DNA from: Fictibacillus norfolkensis
GTDB taxonomy: Bacteria; Bacillota; Bacilli; Bacillales; Fictibacillaceae
Direction: 5' to 3'
DNA length: 64,000 nt
Assembly: GCF_014836645.1 (NCBI RefSeq)
Contig: NZ_JACSQM010000002.1
Location: 372,001 to 436,000, forward strand
Positions 25,782 to 33,993 of the stretch are shown here, one piece after another. Position 1 is the first letter of the stretch; every line of letters begins with the position of its first letter. The notes beneath the pieces are model-generated. The model had not been told where the DNA came from. It was given only the letters and a program-made list of their open reading frames with translations, and did no database searches. Both the position numbers and the translations under genes were made by a program.

Positions 25782-27251
25782 TTATAGCTTCATCGTGATC
25801 GTCTTCGCCTCTGAATAAAATTCAAAGCTGTGCCTTCCACCTTCACGTCCGATCCCGCTGGCTTTTGAACCACCAAAAGGTGTTCGCAGATCTCTTATGT
25901 ACCAACAGTTGATCCAGAGCAGACCTGAATCAACTGCAGCTGAAACCCGCTGTGCCCGACGAATATCATTTGTCCACACTACGCCAGCAAGACCATATTG
26001 GGAATCATTCGCGATAGAAACCGCCTCATCTTCTGTTTTGAATGGAATAACAACGAGAACGGGTCCGAATATCTCTTCTTGAGCCACACGCCATTTATTG
26101 TTCACGTCATATAAAACGGTGGGTTCATAGAAGTTTCCATCACCAATATTTGTTATCCGTCTACCACCGCAAGCGAGCTTGGCTCCCTCTTTTACACCTA
26201 TGTCTACATAGGCTTCTACGGTTTCCAAATGATTTTTAGAAACAAGTGCTCCCATGTCTGTGTCCTCAAGAGTCGGATCACCGATTTTTATTTGTTTAAC
26301 CGCAGCTACAAACTTTTCCATGAATTGATCATAGATGCTCTCTTGTAGAAGAAGACGTGATCCAGCAAGACAGATTTCTCCTTGATTTCGATAGATGGCA
26401 TCGATCGAACCTTTTACCGCTTCATCTAAATCTGCATCTTCAAAAACGATATTGGCTGATTTCCCTCCTAATTCCAGGGAGACAGGAATCAGATTCTCAG
26501 CAGCGTTCTTCATGATTGTTTTTCCTGTACTTGATTCTCCAACAAACGAAATGCGACGCACGTTCGGATCTGTTGTCATCGCACTTCCCATCGTACTTCC
26601 TGGTCCTGTAATAATGTTTAAGACACCAGGAGGAAGTCCTGCTTCATTAGCAATATCTCCAAACATGACAGCAGATAGTGGTGTATATGACGCAGGTTTG
26701 ATGACAACGGTATTTCCTGCAGCAAGGGCCGCTGATGCTTTCCAAGTCATCTGCATAAATGGTAGATTCCAAGGGATGATAAGACTTGTTACTCCTGCTG
26801 GACTGTATTTGGCATATGACATGATGTTATGCTTGTCATAATGTTCACTGACCATATATTTAGACATCTCAGCAAAAAAGCGGAAATTTGACGCAGCTCT
26901 TGGAATATCGAACCCTCTGCTCTCTTTAATGGGTTTTCCAACATCGAGGGTTTCAACCATTGCCAGTTCATCTACATTTTTCATGATAAGATCCGCCATT
27001 CGGCAAAGAATATCAGACCGATCCTCAACAGGCATCTTACTCCAAACGCCGCTATCATAGGCATTTTTGGCAGATTGGATGGCACGTTTCGCATCTTGTT
27101 CACTGCCGTTCGCAACGAGTGCTAATCTCTGGTTTGTTGCTGGATTAATAGATTCAAAGGTATCTCCTGAGAGAGCATCAACATATTCTCCGTCAATGAA
27201 CAGTTTTGCATTATTCACTTTTACTTGTTGTGTCAGGGTTTCAGGTTTCAT
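25782..27251 (-). CDS. 2-aminomuconate (2-hydroxymuconate) semialdehyde dehydrogenase
   Basis: 489 aa NAD-dependent aldehyde dehydrogenase. It carries N162 (PWNLPF), general base E260 (LELGGKS), nucleophile C294 (GEICLAGSR), and EEIFGPVLVV near residue 390. The sequence and its place between the deaminase and hydratase genes fit oxidation of 2-aminomuconate 6-semialdehyde to 2-aminomuconate (NbaE/AmnC role). The first codon follows GGGGAA; the gap to the upstream gene is only three bases. DmpC-type activity on 2-hydroxymuconic semialdehyde is the obvious alternative. Confidence 0.9.
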   Translation of the reverse strand: MKPETLTQQVKVNNAKLFIDGEYVDALSGDTFESINPATNQRLALVANGSEQDAKRAIQSAKNAYDSGVWSKMPVEDRSDILCRMADLIMKNVDELAMVETLDVGKPIKESRGFDIPRAASNFRFFAEMSKYMVSEHYDKHNIMSYAKYSPAGVTSLIIPWNLPFMQMTWKASAALAAGNTVVIKPASYTPLSAVMFGDIANEAGLPPGVLNIITGPGSTMGSAMTTDPNVRRISFVGESSTGKTIMKNAAENLIPVSLELGGKSANIVFEDADLDEAVKGSIDAIYRNQGEICLAGSRLLLQESIYDQFMEKFVAAVKQIKIGDPTLEDTDMGALVSKNHLETVEAYVDIGVKEGAKLACGGRRITNIGDGNFYEPTVLYDVNNKWRVAQEEIFGPVLVVIPFKTEDEAVSIANDSQYGLAGVVWTNDIRRAQRVSAAVDSGLLWINCWYIRDLRTPFGGSKASGIGREGGRHSFEFYSEAKTITMKL

Positions 27252-27254
27252 AAG

Positions 27255-27752
27255 CTAATTCCCCTTTTCGTCTTCAATCTCAAGGATCATCTCAATCTCA
27301 ATGGCTGTTCCACCAGGTAGCTGTGCCATGCCTACGGCTGATCTAGCATGTTTACCTCTCTCACCAAAAACAGCAACAAGTAGATCTGATGCTCCGTTGA
27401 TGACTTTTGGCTGATCCGTAAAATCCTCTGTACAGTTTACAAAGCCTAACAGCTTCACAACCTTCTTCACTTTGTTTAAACTCCCAAGCTCGTGTTGAAC
27501 GACTGCTAAGAGATTTAACATGGACTGGCGAGAAGCTGCATAGCCTTCTTCTACCGATAAATCTTTTCCTAGCTTACCGTGGTATTGATCGACACCTTGT
27601 CCCGCTGTAAACAGTAAGTTCCCAACTCGTACACAACCTACATAGTTACCGACAGCTGGCCGCACCTCTGGTAGTACAAGACCTAGACTTTGAAGCTTAT
27701 CCTCCGGTGTTTGTATGACTTGCAACGGCTGCACCCCGCTTTCGTTTTTCAA
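27255..27752 (-). CDS. RidA/YjgF-family 2-aminomuconate deaminase
   Basis: Up to 165 aa with the RidA fold: VGNYVGCVRVGNLLFTAGQG, then VEEGYAASRQSMLNLLAVVQHELGSLNKVKKVVKLLGFVN, and a C-terminal RSAVGMAQLPGGTAIEIEMILEI with the conserved Arg. In the 2-nitrobenzoate/anthranilate pathway, NbaF/AmnD deaminases of this fold turn 2-aminomuconate into 4-oxalocrotonate and ammonia. The annotated TTG start overlaps the decarboxylase gene by 56 bp; a GTG at 27734 or a TTG at 27725 would shorten the overlap. No good ribosome binding site decides this. Confidence 0.85.
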   Translation of the reverse strand: MKNESGVQPLQVIQTPEDKLQSLGLVLPEVRPAVGNYVGCVRVGNLLFTAGQGVDQYHGKLGKDLSVEEGYAASRQSMLNLLAVVQHELGSLNKVKKVVKLLGFVNCTEDFTDQPKVINGASDLLVAVFGERGKHARSAVGMAQLPGGTAIEIEMILEIEDEKGN

Positions 27753-28743
27753 GACCTAAAAACTCAGCTGCGTTTCCACCAAGCATTGCTTTACGCTGTG
27801 CATCCGTTAGCTCAAGCGTTTCATCTAAAACTTTTCCGGGATTCACTTCACGCAATAGAAACGGATAATCTGAACCCATAAAGATCTTGTCTGAACCGAA
27901 TCGCTCCATCATATAGCGAATATTCATTGGATCGTAATTTAACGAATCAAAATAAAACTGCTTGGCATAATGACTTGGCGGATGTGTAGTAAGCCTTAAA
28001 TGCGGCCACACTTGCCACCCCTGGTCAAGACGGGGCATTAAGTAAGGAAACGAACCACCACCATGTGCAAAACAAATTTTTAGTTTAGGAAATTTCTCCA
28101 TCATACCGCTCCAGATTAAAGATGCTGCGGCTAAAGCGGTTTCACTCGGCATCCCGATCGTGTACATGAAATTATGGTTCGGCATACGCTCTTTTCCGAG
28201 CGTTTCCCACGGATGAATAAAGAGCGGTACTTCCCACTTCTCCGCCATCTCAAAAAACGGAATAAAGTCAGGATGATCGAGATTCTGTCCATTTATATTT
28301 GTTCCGATCTCGATTCCATGAAGTCCAAGCTCGTTCATACAGCGATCCATCTCCCGTATCGCAGTCTTAGCATCCTGCATCGGCACAGTCCCAAGACCAG
28401 CAAAGCGGTCTGGATATTCATTGACTGTTTCAGCAATAAAGTCGTTCTGGATTTTGGCCATCGCTTCGGCTTGTTCTGGCGGCGCCCAGTACGAGAATGT
28501 TACAGGGATCGGGGATAGCACTTGAATGTCTACCCCTTCACGATCCATGTCATCGATCCGTTTCTTTGGATCCCATACTTGGTCCGTTACATCTCTAAAG
28601 TTCTTGCCTCCTACCATAATGGCTGCGCCGCAGGTACACGTCCTGTTTAACACCGGCCACCTTTCTCCACCATATTTTTCGGCAAAGTCAGGAAACGACT
28701 CTGGAATGATATGTGTGTGAAAGTCAATTCTTAGCACTTCCAT
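27697..28743 (-). CDS. 2-amino-3-carboxymuconate-6-semialdehyde decarboxylase (ACMSD)
   Basis: About 348 aa amidohydrolase. The N-terminal metal site is IDFHTHIIPES (H9, H11). Later come HPWETLG (His near 180), CFAHGGGSFPYL (His near 230), and MGSDYPFLLRE (Asp near 300), the same ligand set as characterised ACMSD. It removes the 3-carboxylate before the intermediate can cyclise to quinolinate. ATG 28743 has GTGGAGGA upstream and overlaps the dioxygenase stop by 13 bases. The last ~15 residues (basic, low-complexity) extend past the conserved fold and overlap the next gene. Confidence 0.93.
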   Translation of the reverse strand: MEVLRIDFHTHIIPESFPDFAEKYGGERWPVLNRTCTCGAAIMVGGKNFRDVTDQVWDPKKRIDDMDREGVDIQVLSPIPVTFSYWAPPEQAEAMAKIQNDFIAETVNEYPDRFAGLGTVPMQDAKTAIREMDRCMNELGLHGIEIGTNINGQNLDHPDFIPFFEMAEKWEVPLFIHPWETLGKERMPNHNFMYTIGMPSETALAAASLIWSGMMEKFPKLKICFAHGGGSFPYLMPRLDQGWQVWPHLRLTTHPPSHYAKQFYFDSLNYDPMNIRYMMERFGSDKIFMGSDYPFLLREVNPGKVLDETLELTDAQRKAMLGGNAAEFLGLEKRKRGAAVASHTNTGG

Positions 28744-29270
28744 TCCTCCACGTTCTCTGGCATCTGATAACCGCAATCTTTACACAAGCGGACACGTTCA
28801 TTGGAATTAAAACTGTGAATTGCTTCTTTTACTTGTTTCTCAATATCACTTAATTGAACCGTCACGCGATGCATCTCAGAATCACAGCGGTCACAGAACC
28901 AAACGAAGTCTTCAAGCTCACCTTGTGCACGTTTACGCTCAATTACAAGACCATAAGAATTAGCCACACGATGCGGCGAATGAGGAACCATCGCCGGCAG
29001 CATGAACACGTCTCCTTCTTTTACTTCAACCACTTCACGCTTGCCGTGTTTATTAATGATCTCCACATAACAGCTGCCTTTGATCTGATAAAAGAACTCA
29101 TCAGAAGGGTCCACGTGAAAATCACGTCTTTTGTTCGGACCACCTAAGATCATGGCGATAAATTCGGAATCCTGCCAGATCACTTTGTTGTTAACTGGTG
29201 GCTTGAGCAAATCTTTGTTTTCGTCGATCCATTTTAATAAGTTAAAAGATTTTAATGTCGTTGTACTCAT
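28731..29270 (-). CDS. nbaC: 3-hydroxyanthranilate 3,4-dioxygenase
   Basis: 179 aa single cupin. The iron ligands are predicted as H52, E58 and H97 (RRDFHVDPSDEFFYQ; AMVPHSPHR), with substrate-binding Arg/Glu around R48, R101 and E111. The bacterial C-terminal rubredoxin-like site is present as C126-x2-C129 and C163-x2-C166. It opens the 3-hydroxyanthranilate ring to ACMS with Fe(II) and O2. Strong GGAGGT upstream. It follows the monooxygenase gene by 15 bp. Confidence 0.96.
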   Translation of the reverse strand: MSTTTLKSFNLLKWIDENKDLLKPPVNNKVIWQDSEFIAMILGGPNKRRDFHVDPSDEFFYQIKGSCYVEIINKHGKREVVEVKEGDVFMLPAMVPHSPHRVANSYGLVIERKRAQGELEDFVWFCDRCDSEMHRVTVQLSDIEKQVKEAIHSFNSNERVRLCKDCGYQMPENVEEWKC

Positions 29271-29285
29271 TACAATTACCTCCCT

Positions 29286-30773
29286 TTATTTAGCCAGCTT
29301 AGGCTGGTCCTTCACGAATTCATTTGTTACGGAAAGTGCTTCATCGACCATAGCGAACTTTGCTTTTCTTTTATAACCGTTATAGAAGATGGCTCTCTTA
29401 CGGATTGGATCTCCCGTATAATAGCGCTCATATTGCACAAGTCGCTGCCCGAAAGCTTCACCGCACAGATCCCATGCAAGCTTGAACAGCTTAACGCGTT
29501 CAAGAGAGTCCACACCGTCACGGCCTAAATAGTACTTATCAATCTCACTTCGGATTTCTGGAGCGTTAAAGTCATTCCCAGTCGGTGACATGAGCAACCC
29601 GCCAGCACCGATAATTTGGATGACCTCGATCGCTCTTGGATACATTTTAGGAAGCATTCCGCGAATGGTCTCAAGGGCTGCCGCATTTGGCATCACTTCG
29701 CCAGATGATGTTGTTTCATACTCATACTCTGCTACTCGCAATAAAGAGCGAATAACTTCCACGTTCTGCACAAGTTCACCTAAGTCGTTTTGTACATTCA
29801 AGTACCCATCTACACCAATTGAGTCTGCTAGCTTACAAGCGACTTCTGTAGCAAATGCTAGTTTCACATATCCTCTTACACCTGACTGATGAGCAGGCTG
29901 CTGAGCAATGCCTGTCTTCGGATACAAAAGGTTCGCTGCTTCCACATTGTTATAAAGAAACACGCGATCCCAAGGTACAAGTACGTCATTAAAGACGAGC
30001 AATGCATCCATCTCTTCAAATCTTGAAGCGAGTGGATGATCAAACTGTGATCGCTTGCCGTCCTGCATCGGTTCACGGCATATGAGCTTGAGTCCTGGCG
30101 TATCCACAGGCACTGCAAATGCAAGGGCATAACGCTCGTCTCCAGGTGCGAAGCCTGGGAACGAGTAGATGATGACTTCATCTGTAATTGGTGCTAATGT
30201 AGCGAGCATTTTTGCTCCCCTAACGATCAAACCATCAGGCGTTTCTTCAACAGCACCTAGATGTGTGTACATATCCTTTTGTCCATGTGAGTTTTTACTT
30301 CGGTCGTTTTGCGGGTTAATGATTGCATGTGTTAAAAACAGATCATTATCTCTTATGTAGTTAAAGTAGTTTTTTATATTTACAGACCATTCCGGATTGT
30401 ATTGATCGAGGAACCAGCCATTGTGTGCCATACCGGTTACAACGACGTTCAGGAAGTCGGGAGTTCGCCCCATGAGCCCAAAAGTAGATTTTGCGTAGAT
30501 TTCAAATAACTGACTTCTTGCCATCAATTCTTCATAGGTTGTCGGGTGTAAAAATGCGTTGTTGATTCGCTCACCCGTCTCATTGCAAATATGTGTAATG
30601 GAATCTTGATATTGTGGATTGTGCTGCATGTCGTACAGTTTCGCGATCTCTTGAATTGGCTGCTTAAAAACAGGTTCGTTCACTACATCTGTTACTCTCC
30701 TGCCCTCTAACCAAATTTCTGGTGAACGAGATTTCAATGCTTGAATATATTGAGCACCAGTTCTAATTCCCAT
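29286..30773 (-). CDS. HpaB-type FADH2-dependent monooxygenase, likely anthranilate 3-hydroxylase
   Basis: 495 aa of the 4-hydroxyphenylacetate 3-monooxygenase oxygenase family. It has [31 protein letters not shown] and [16 protein letters not shown] (FAD site), and [11 protein letters not shown]. It is the first gene of the 3-hydroxyanthranilate operon, so the likely reaction is anthranilate to 3-hydroxyanthranilate. A two-component enzyme of this kind is described from Geobacillus thermodenitrificans (EC 1.14.14.8). Such enzymes need FADH2 from a separate reductase, which is not in the operon. GAGGAGG precedes the ATG. Promoter, cre and palindrome are upstream. Confidence 0.88.
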   Translation of the reverse strand: MGIRTGAQYIQALKSRSPEIWLEGRRVTDVVNEPVFKQPIQEIAKLYDMQHNPQYQDSITHICNETGERINNAFLHPTTYEELMARSQLFEIYAKSTFGLMGRTPDFLNVVVTGMAHNGWFLDQYNPEWSVNIKNYFNYIRDNDLFLTHAIINPQNDRSKNSHGQKDMYTHLGAVEETPDGLIVRGAKMLATLAPITDEVIIYSFPGFAPGDERYALAFAVPVDTPGLKLICREPMQDGKRSQFDHPLASRFEEMDALLVFNDVLVPWDRVFLYNNVEAANLLYPKTGIAQQPAHQSGVRGYVKLAFATEVACKLADSIGVDGYLNVQNDLGELVQNVEVIRSLLRVAEYEYETTSSGEVMPNAAALETIRGMLPKMYPRAIEVIQIIGAGGLLMSPTGNDFNAPEIRSEIDKYYLGRDGVDSLERVKLFKLAWDLCGEAFGQRLVQYERYYTGDPIRKRAIFYNGYKRKAKFAMVDEALSVTNEFVKDQPKLAK

Positions 30774-30814
30774 TCCATATGCCTCCTCTATGAATCATGT
30801 TTTAGTTTGTTTCA

Positions 30815-30844
30815 ACTATATAAGTAAGCGCTTACAACTCTCAA
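30815..30844 (-). promoter_or_regulatory. Putative sigma-A promoter of the anthranilate operon
   Basis: On the minus strand, TTGAGA (30839-30844) is followed after 18 bases by TATAGT (30815-30820), or after 16 bases by TATATA. A perfect cre site lies between the two boxes. About 40 bp remain to the first codon. Confidence 0.65.
30823..30836 (-). promoter_or_regulatory. cre (CcpA) site in the hpaB promoter
   Basis: The minus strand reads TGTAAGCGCTTACT, which fits the TGWAARCGYTWNCW consensus at every position. It lies between the putative -35 and -10, a location expected to repress in the presence of preferred sugars. Confidence 0.85.
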
Positions 30845-30849
30845 TGCTG

Positions 30850-30870
30850 TAATTTCACATTATGAAATTA
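30850..30870. promoter_or_regulatory. Palindromic operator upstream of the anthranilate operon
   Basis: TAATTTCA, five bases (CATTA), TGAAATTA: perfect eight-base arms. A near-identical palindrome (34847-34865) precedes the iclR gene, each five to six bases upstream of its -35 box. The shared sequence and geometry make it the likely IclR binding site. Confidence 0.75.
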
Positions 30871-30962
30871 CCAGAAAATTTTATTCATGGCTGAAGTAGA
30901 GGTGGTGAAATTATAGATCAAATGTCAGTACTAATCTTGTCGTATTTTGTCCGGACATGTAG

Positions 30963-31036
30963 ACTCGCGGATAAAACATCAAAACTCGTGAATTGAGGGG
31001 TAAAATCTCTGGATGGAATGGGAAAACTCGTGGATT
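30963..31036. repeat. Phased short-repeat array C (core AAAACTCGTGGA, period 21 bp)
   Basis: Core copies start at 30963, 30984, 31005 and 31026, exactly 21 bp apart, with variants such as ACTCGCGGA and ATCTCTGGA. The array lies between the dctM terminator and the hpaB promoter region. Confidence 0.85.
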
Positions 31037-31051
31037 CATAACTTTGGAATT

Positions 31052-31082
31052 AAAATAGAGCCCTCATATAAGGCTCTATTTC
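31052..31082 (-). terminator. Intrinsic terminator of the TRAP operon
   Basis: An AAATAGAGCC / GGCTCTATTT stem with a nine-base loop and A/T flanks, immediately after the dctM stop at 31085. Confidence 0.8.
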
Positions 31083-31084
31083 TT

Positions 31085-32368
31085 TTAAAGACCGATCATC
31101 CTTGGAATCCAAAGAACGGCGTCTTCTAAGTATGTGATTAAGAACAGAATTGCAATGGCCGCGACTAAAAAAGGCGCAGATGATTTTACTAACTTTTCAA
31201 AACGCACTTCAGCAATGGATGATACGATAAATAGCCCAGTTCCAACAGGTGGCGTTAAAAGACCAATCGTTAAGTTGATGCAAATGATTACACCAAAGTG
31301 AATCGGATCGATCTCAAACGAAGTCACTAGCGGCATAAAAACGGGAACTAAGATGATTAAAGCGGCAATCCCATCCAGCAGCATTCCGACAAACAACAGC
31401 ATGACATTGACCAAGAGAAGAAAAACAAACGGGTTCTCAGAAATAGATAACATGCTGTCTGCAAAAACTTGCGGAAGCTGTTCAAAAGCAATTAACCAGC
31501 CAAAAATATTAGCCATTGCAATTAAGAATGTAACCGTAGCTGTGCTGACTACAGTGTTGATCAAGATTTGAGGAATCGACGTCCATCTAAGTTCCCGATA
31601 AAAGAAAACACCTACTAAGAATGCGATCACGCAAGCTACCGCCGCAGATTCAGTTGCCGTAAATGCACCAGATAAGATACCAAAAATAATAACGAACGGT
31701 ACTAAAAGCGCTGGCAGAACTTTAACCGTGCTTTCCCACATTTCTTTTCCAGTTGCTCTTTTACTTTTAGGAAATTTATATTTATATCCCATATATGCGA
31801 TCACACTGATAAATCCTGCTCCGTAGATCACCCCTGGAACAATCCCTGCCATAAACAGTCCGCCGATGGATGTTCCAGACAGCGTCCCGTAAATGATAAA
31901 GATCATACTTGGTGGAATAATGGGTGCAATGATAGATGAAGCTAGTGTCAAGGATGAAGAAAACTCTCTGGAATACCCTTCTCTCTCCATCTCAGGAACC
32001 ATGATTTTACTCATCATGGCAGCTTGTGCGTTTGCAGAACCTAATATAGAGGCCAAGAACATGTTAGCAACGACCGTTACATAAGCAAGTCCGCCACGTA
32101 CATGACCAACAAAAACTTTTGCAAATTTCACAAGACGAGTTGTAATTCCTCCTCCGTTCATCAGTTCTCCGGCAAGCATGAACAACGGAATTGCAAGCAA
32201 ACCAAAATTATCAAGACCCGAATATAGTCTCATTGGTGTTGAATCTAATAAAGCCGTGTTCCCATTCAGGAAAAAATAAACGACGGTAATCATGCCTAAT
32301 ACGAGTGAAATCGGAATACCCATCAATAAAAACAGGATAAATATCCCTATGATAAGAGCAGTTATCAT
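31085..32368 (-). CDS. dctM: TRAP transporter large permease DctM
   Basis: 427 aa, very hydrophobic, about 12 membrane segments. It has the DctM-like N-terminus LLMGIPISLVLGM, the PMRLYSGLDNFGLLAIPLFMLAGELMNGGGI region and LTPPVGTGLFIVSSIAEV near the C-terminus. It couples sodium flux to uptake of the substrate delivered by DctP. Its ATG overlaps the dctQ stop by four bases. Lying directly upstream of the anthranilate operon with the same orientation, the carrier probably imports anthranilate or a related aromatic acid. Confidence 0.93.
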   Translation of the reverse strand: MITALIIGIFILFLLMGIPISLVLGMITVVYFFLNGNTALLDSTPMRLYSGLDNFGLLAIPLFMLAGELMNGGGITTRLVKFAKVFVGHVRGGLAYVTVVANMFLASILGSANAQAAMMSKIMVPEMEREGYSREFSSSLTLASSIIAPIIPPSMIFIIYGTLSGTSIGGLFMAGIVPGVIYGAGFISVIAYMGYKYKFPKSKRATGKEMWESTVKVLPALLVPFVIIFGILSGAFTATESAAVACVIAFLVGVFFYRELRWTSIPQILINTVVSTATVTFLIAMANIFGWLIAFEQLPQVFADSMLSISENPFVFLLLVNVMLLFVGMLLDGIAALIILVPVFMPLVTSFEIDPIHFGVIICINLTIGLLTPPVGTGLFIVSSIAEVRFEKLVKSSAPFLVAAIAILFLITYLEDAVLWIPRMIGL

Positions 32369-32850
32369 AGCTCTGCCCCCTTTGTTTTAATAACGTGAAC
32401 AAATTGAGCCAGTACATGGACGCATGCAAACGTTAAACCCATCGGAACAGCACTGTAAGGAATCCACATCGGAAGCAAAATAGCGGTGGATTTTTGAAAA
32501 GCGACCCCGTCTGACAATATCCATCTGTACGTGTACGACAAAATCAAAACTAAAAAGATCATAATGAATATCTGACTGAACACCGCTATCCACATTTTTA
32601 CTCTTTGCGGGCAATAATCAAGTAATAGCGTCACAGCAGCCTGAGAATTGTACTTAAGCCCTAGACTGCCTCCAATAAAACTAATCCAAATCAATAGAAA
32701 TACAGCAACTTCACCTGACCAAGATAATGGTGCATTCAAAAAGTAGCGAAATGCCACTGAGACGGCGACGATCACTGCTAAAGCAAACATGAGAATCGCA
32801 GCAAGAAATTTTTCCACCTTACAAATTCCGTTACTAAGACTCTGTATCAT
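32365..32850 (-). CDS. dctQ: TRAP transporter small permease DctQ
   Basis: About 161 aa with four membrane helices (VEKFLAAILMFALAVIVAV; LSWSGEVAVFLLIWISFIGG; MWIAVFSQIFIMIFLVL; SAVPMGLTFACVHVLAQF), the standard DctQ topology. ATG 32850 is preferred because GGAGGAAGCGGC stands directly upstream; the in-frame ATG at 32916 has no comparable site. It works with DctM as the membrane part of the TRAP carrier. Confidence 0.88.
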   Translation of the reverse strand: MIQSLSNGICKVEKFLAAILMFALAVIVAVSVAFRYFLNAPLSWSGEVAVFLLIWISFIGGSLGLKYNSQAAVTLLLDYCPQRVKMWIAVFSQIFIMIFLVLILSYTYRWILSDGVAFQKSTAILLPMWIPYSAVPMGLTFACVHVLAQFVHVIKTKGAEL

Positions 32851-32939
32851 GCCGCTTCCTCCATTAATAGGAGGCTTGATACTTGGATTGATATCTCTGT
32901 CGTAATTAATCTTCATTTAAACCACACCAATCTCTCAAT

Positions 32940-33956
32940 CTACTTTCTTACTGAATCAATAAATTCTTGAATAAGAGGGTCAGTCGGTCCGTATTTTTTA
33001 TCAAATTCTTCTATATAAGGCTTGAATAGTTCTGGGTCAATATCATAGATTTTCATTCCATTGTCTGCTAATTCTTTCTTAAACTCTTCTTCTTGACCAG
33101 AACGGGTTTCAACCGCATAATCTGCTGCAGCTTCTAAAGATTCACGCACAATCTTCTGGTCTTCTTCTGACATACCTTCGAACGTTTTTTTGTTAACCAT
33201 GGCTACTGCCGGCCATACCATATGATTTGTAACCGCTCCATACTTTGCAACTTCATAGTACTTGTTTGTAATCGCTGCATCCAAATCCATGTCCATTCCA
33301 TCGATTACACCTGTCTGAACAGCTGAGTATACCTCAGGAAGAGGCAGTCCTTCTGTTGATGCACCAGTGGATTTGTAGAAATCCTGCATTGGCGGACTTG
33401 GTGTTACACGAAGTTTTAACCCTTTCATATCTTCAGGTTTTTGAACATCCTTGTCTTTAAACAACATGACGCGCTGACCAGCAAAAAGATAATCCAATCC
33501 TGTGATTCCTTGCTCATCTAGTGTTGCGAGGATCTTTTTTGCAGGTTCTGACTGTCTCTCCTTATGTGCTGCCTCTAGATCTTCAAACGCATAAGGTGCA
33601 AACCACGCAGCGAAAGATGGTGAACGGGAACTTGTATAGGCTGCTGTAATAAAACCAAAATCAACAGAACCCGATTCAATTTGCTGCATCATGTCCGCTT
33701 CACTTCCAAGCTGAGAGGATGGATAGATCTCAAGCTCAATCCTTCCATCTGAACGTTTAGATAGCTCTTCTTTAAATTTCTCTGCAGCTTTATGCCACAT
33801 GTGTGATGGCGGTGTGATATGCGCTAGTTTGAACGTGTATGCCTTTCCATCAGAAGACGCATCCCCTGAACTTGCGGAATCCTTCGCTCCGCTGCTGCAG
33901 GATGTTAAAAGAAATAATGCCAACAAAACAGTCATTATAATTCTTAACTTTTTCAT
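32940..33956 (-). CDS. dctP: TRAP transporter substrate-binding lipoprotein DctP
   Basis: About 338 aa. A lipoprotein signal ends at LLTSC (C20), so it is membrane-anchored outside the cell, as expected in a Gram-positive. The DctP fold is shown by YTFKLAHITPPSHMWHKAAEKF, QQIESGSVDFGF and MKGLKLRVTPSP. R183 is in the position of the conserved Arg that pairs with the substrate carboxylate, and PLPEVYSAVQTGVIDGMDMD follows. The carboxylate contact fits anthranilate but does not prove it. ATG 33956 follows GGGAG. Confidence 0.92.
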   Translation of the reverse strand: MKKLRIIMTVLLALFLLTSCSSGAKDSASSGDASSDGKAYTFKLAHITPPSHMWHKAAEKFKEELSKRSDGRIELEIYPSSQLGSEADMMQQIESGSVDFGFITAAYTSSRSPSFAAWFAPYAFEDLEAAHKERQSEPAKKILATLDEQGITGLDYLFAGQRVMLFKDKDVQKPEDMKGLKLRVTPSPPMQDFYKSTGASTEGLPLPEVYSAVQTGVIDGMDMDLDAAITNKYYEVAKYGAVTNHMVWPAVAMVNKKTFEGMSEEDQKIVRESLEAAADYAVETRSGQEEEFKKELADNGMKIYDIDPELFKPYIEEFDKKYGPTDPLIQEFIDSVRK

Positions 33957-33979
33957 CCCTATCAACTCCCTATTATTTA

Positions 33980-33993
33980 TGTAAGCGCTATCA
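33980..33993 (+). promoter_or_regulatory. cre (CcpA) site between iclR and dctP
   Basis: TGTAAGCGCTATCA, a full match to TGWAARCGYTWNCW. It overlaps the iclR stop codon and ends 24 bp before the dctP start codon, so bound CcpA could block transcripts running from iclR into the transporter genes. Confidence 0.8.
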
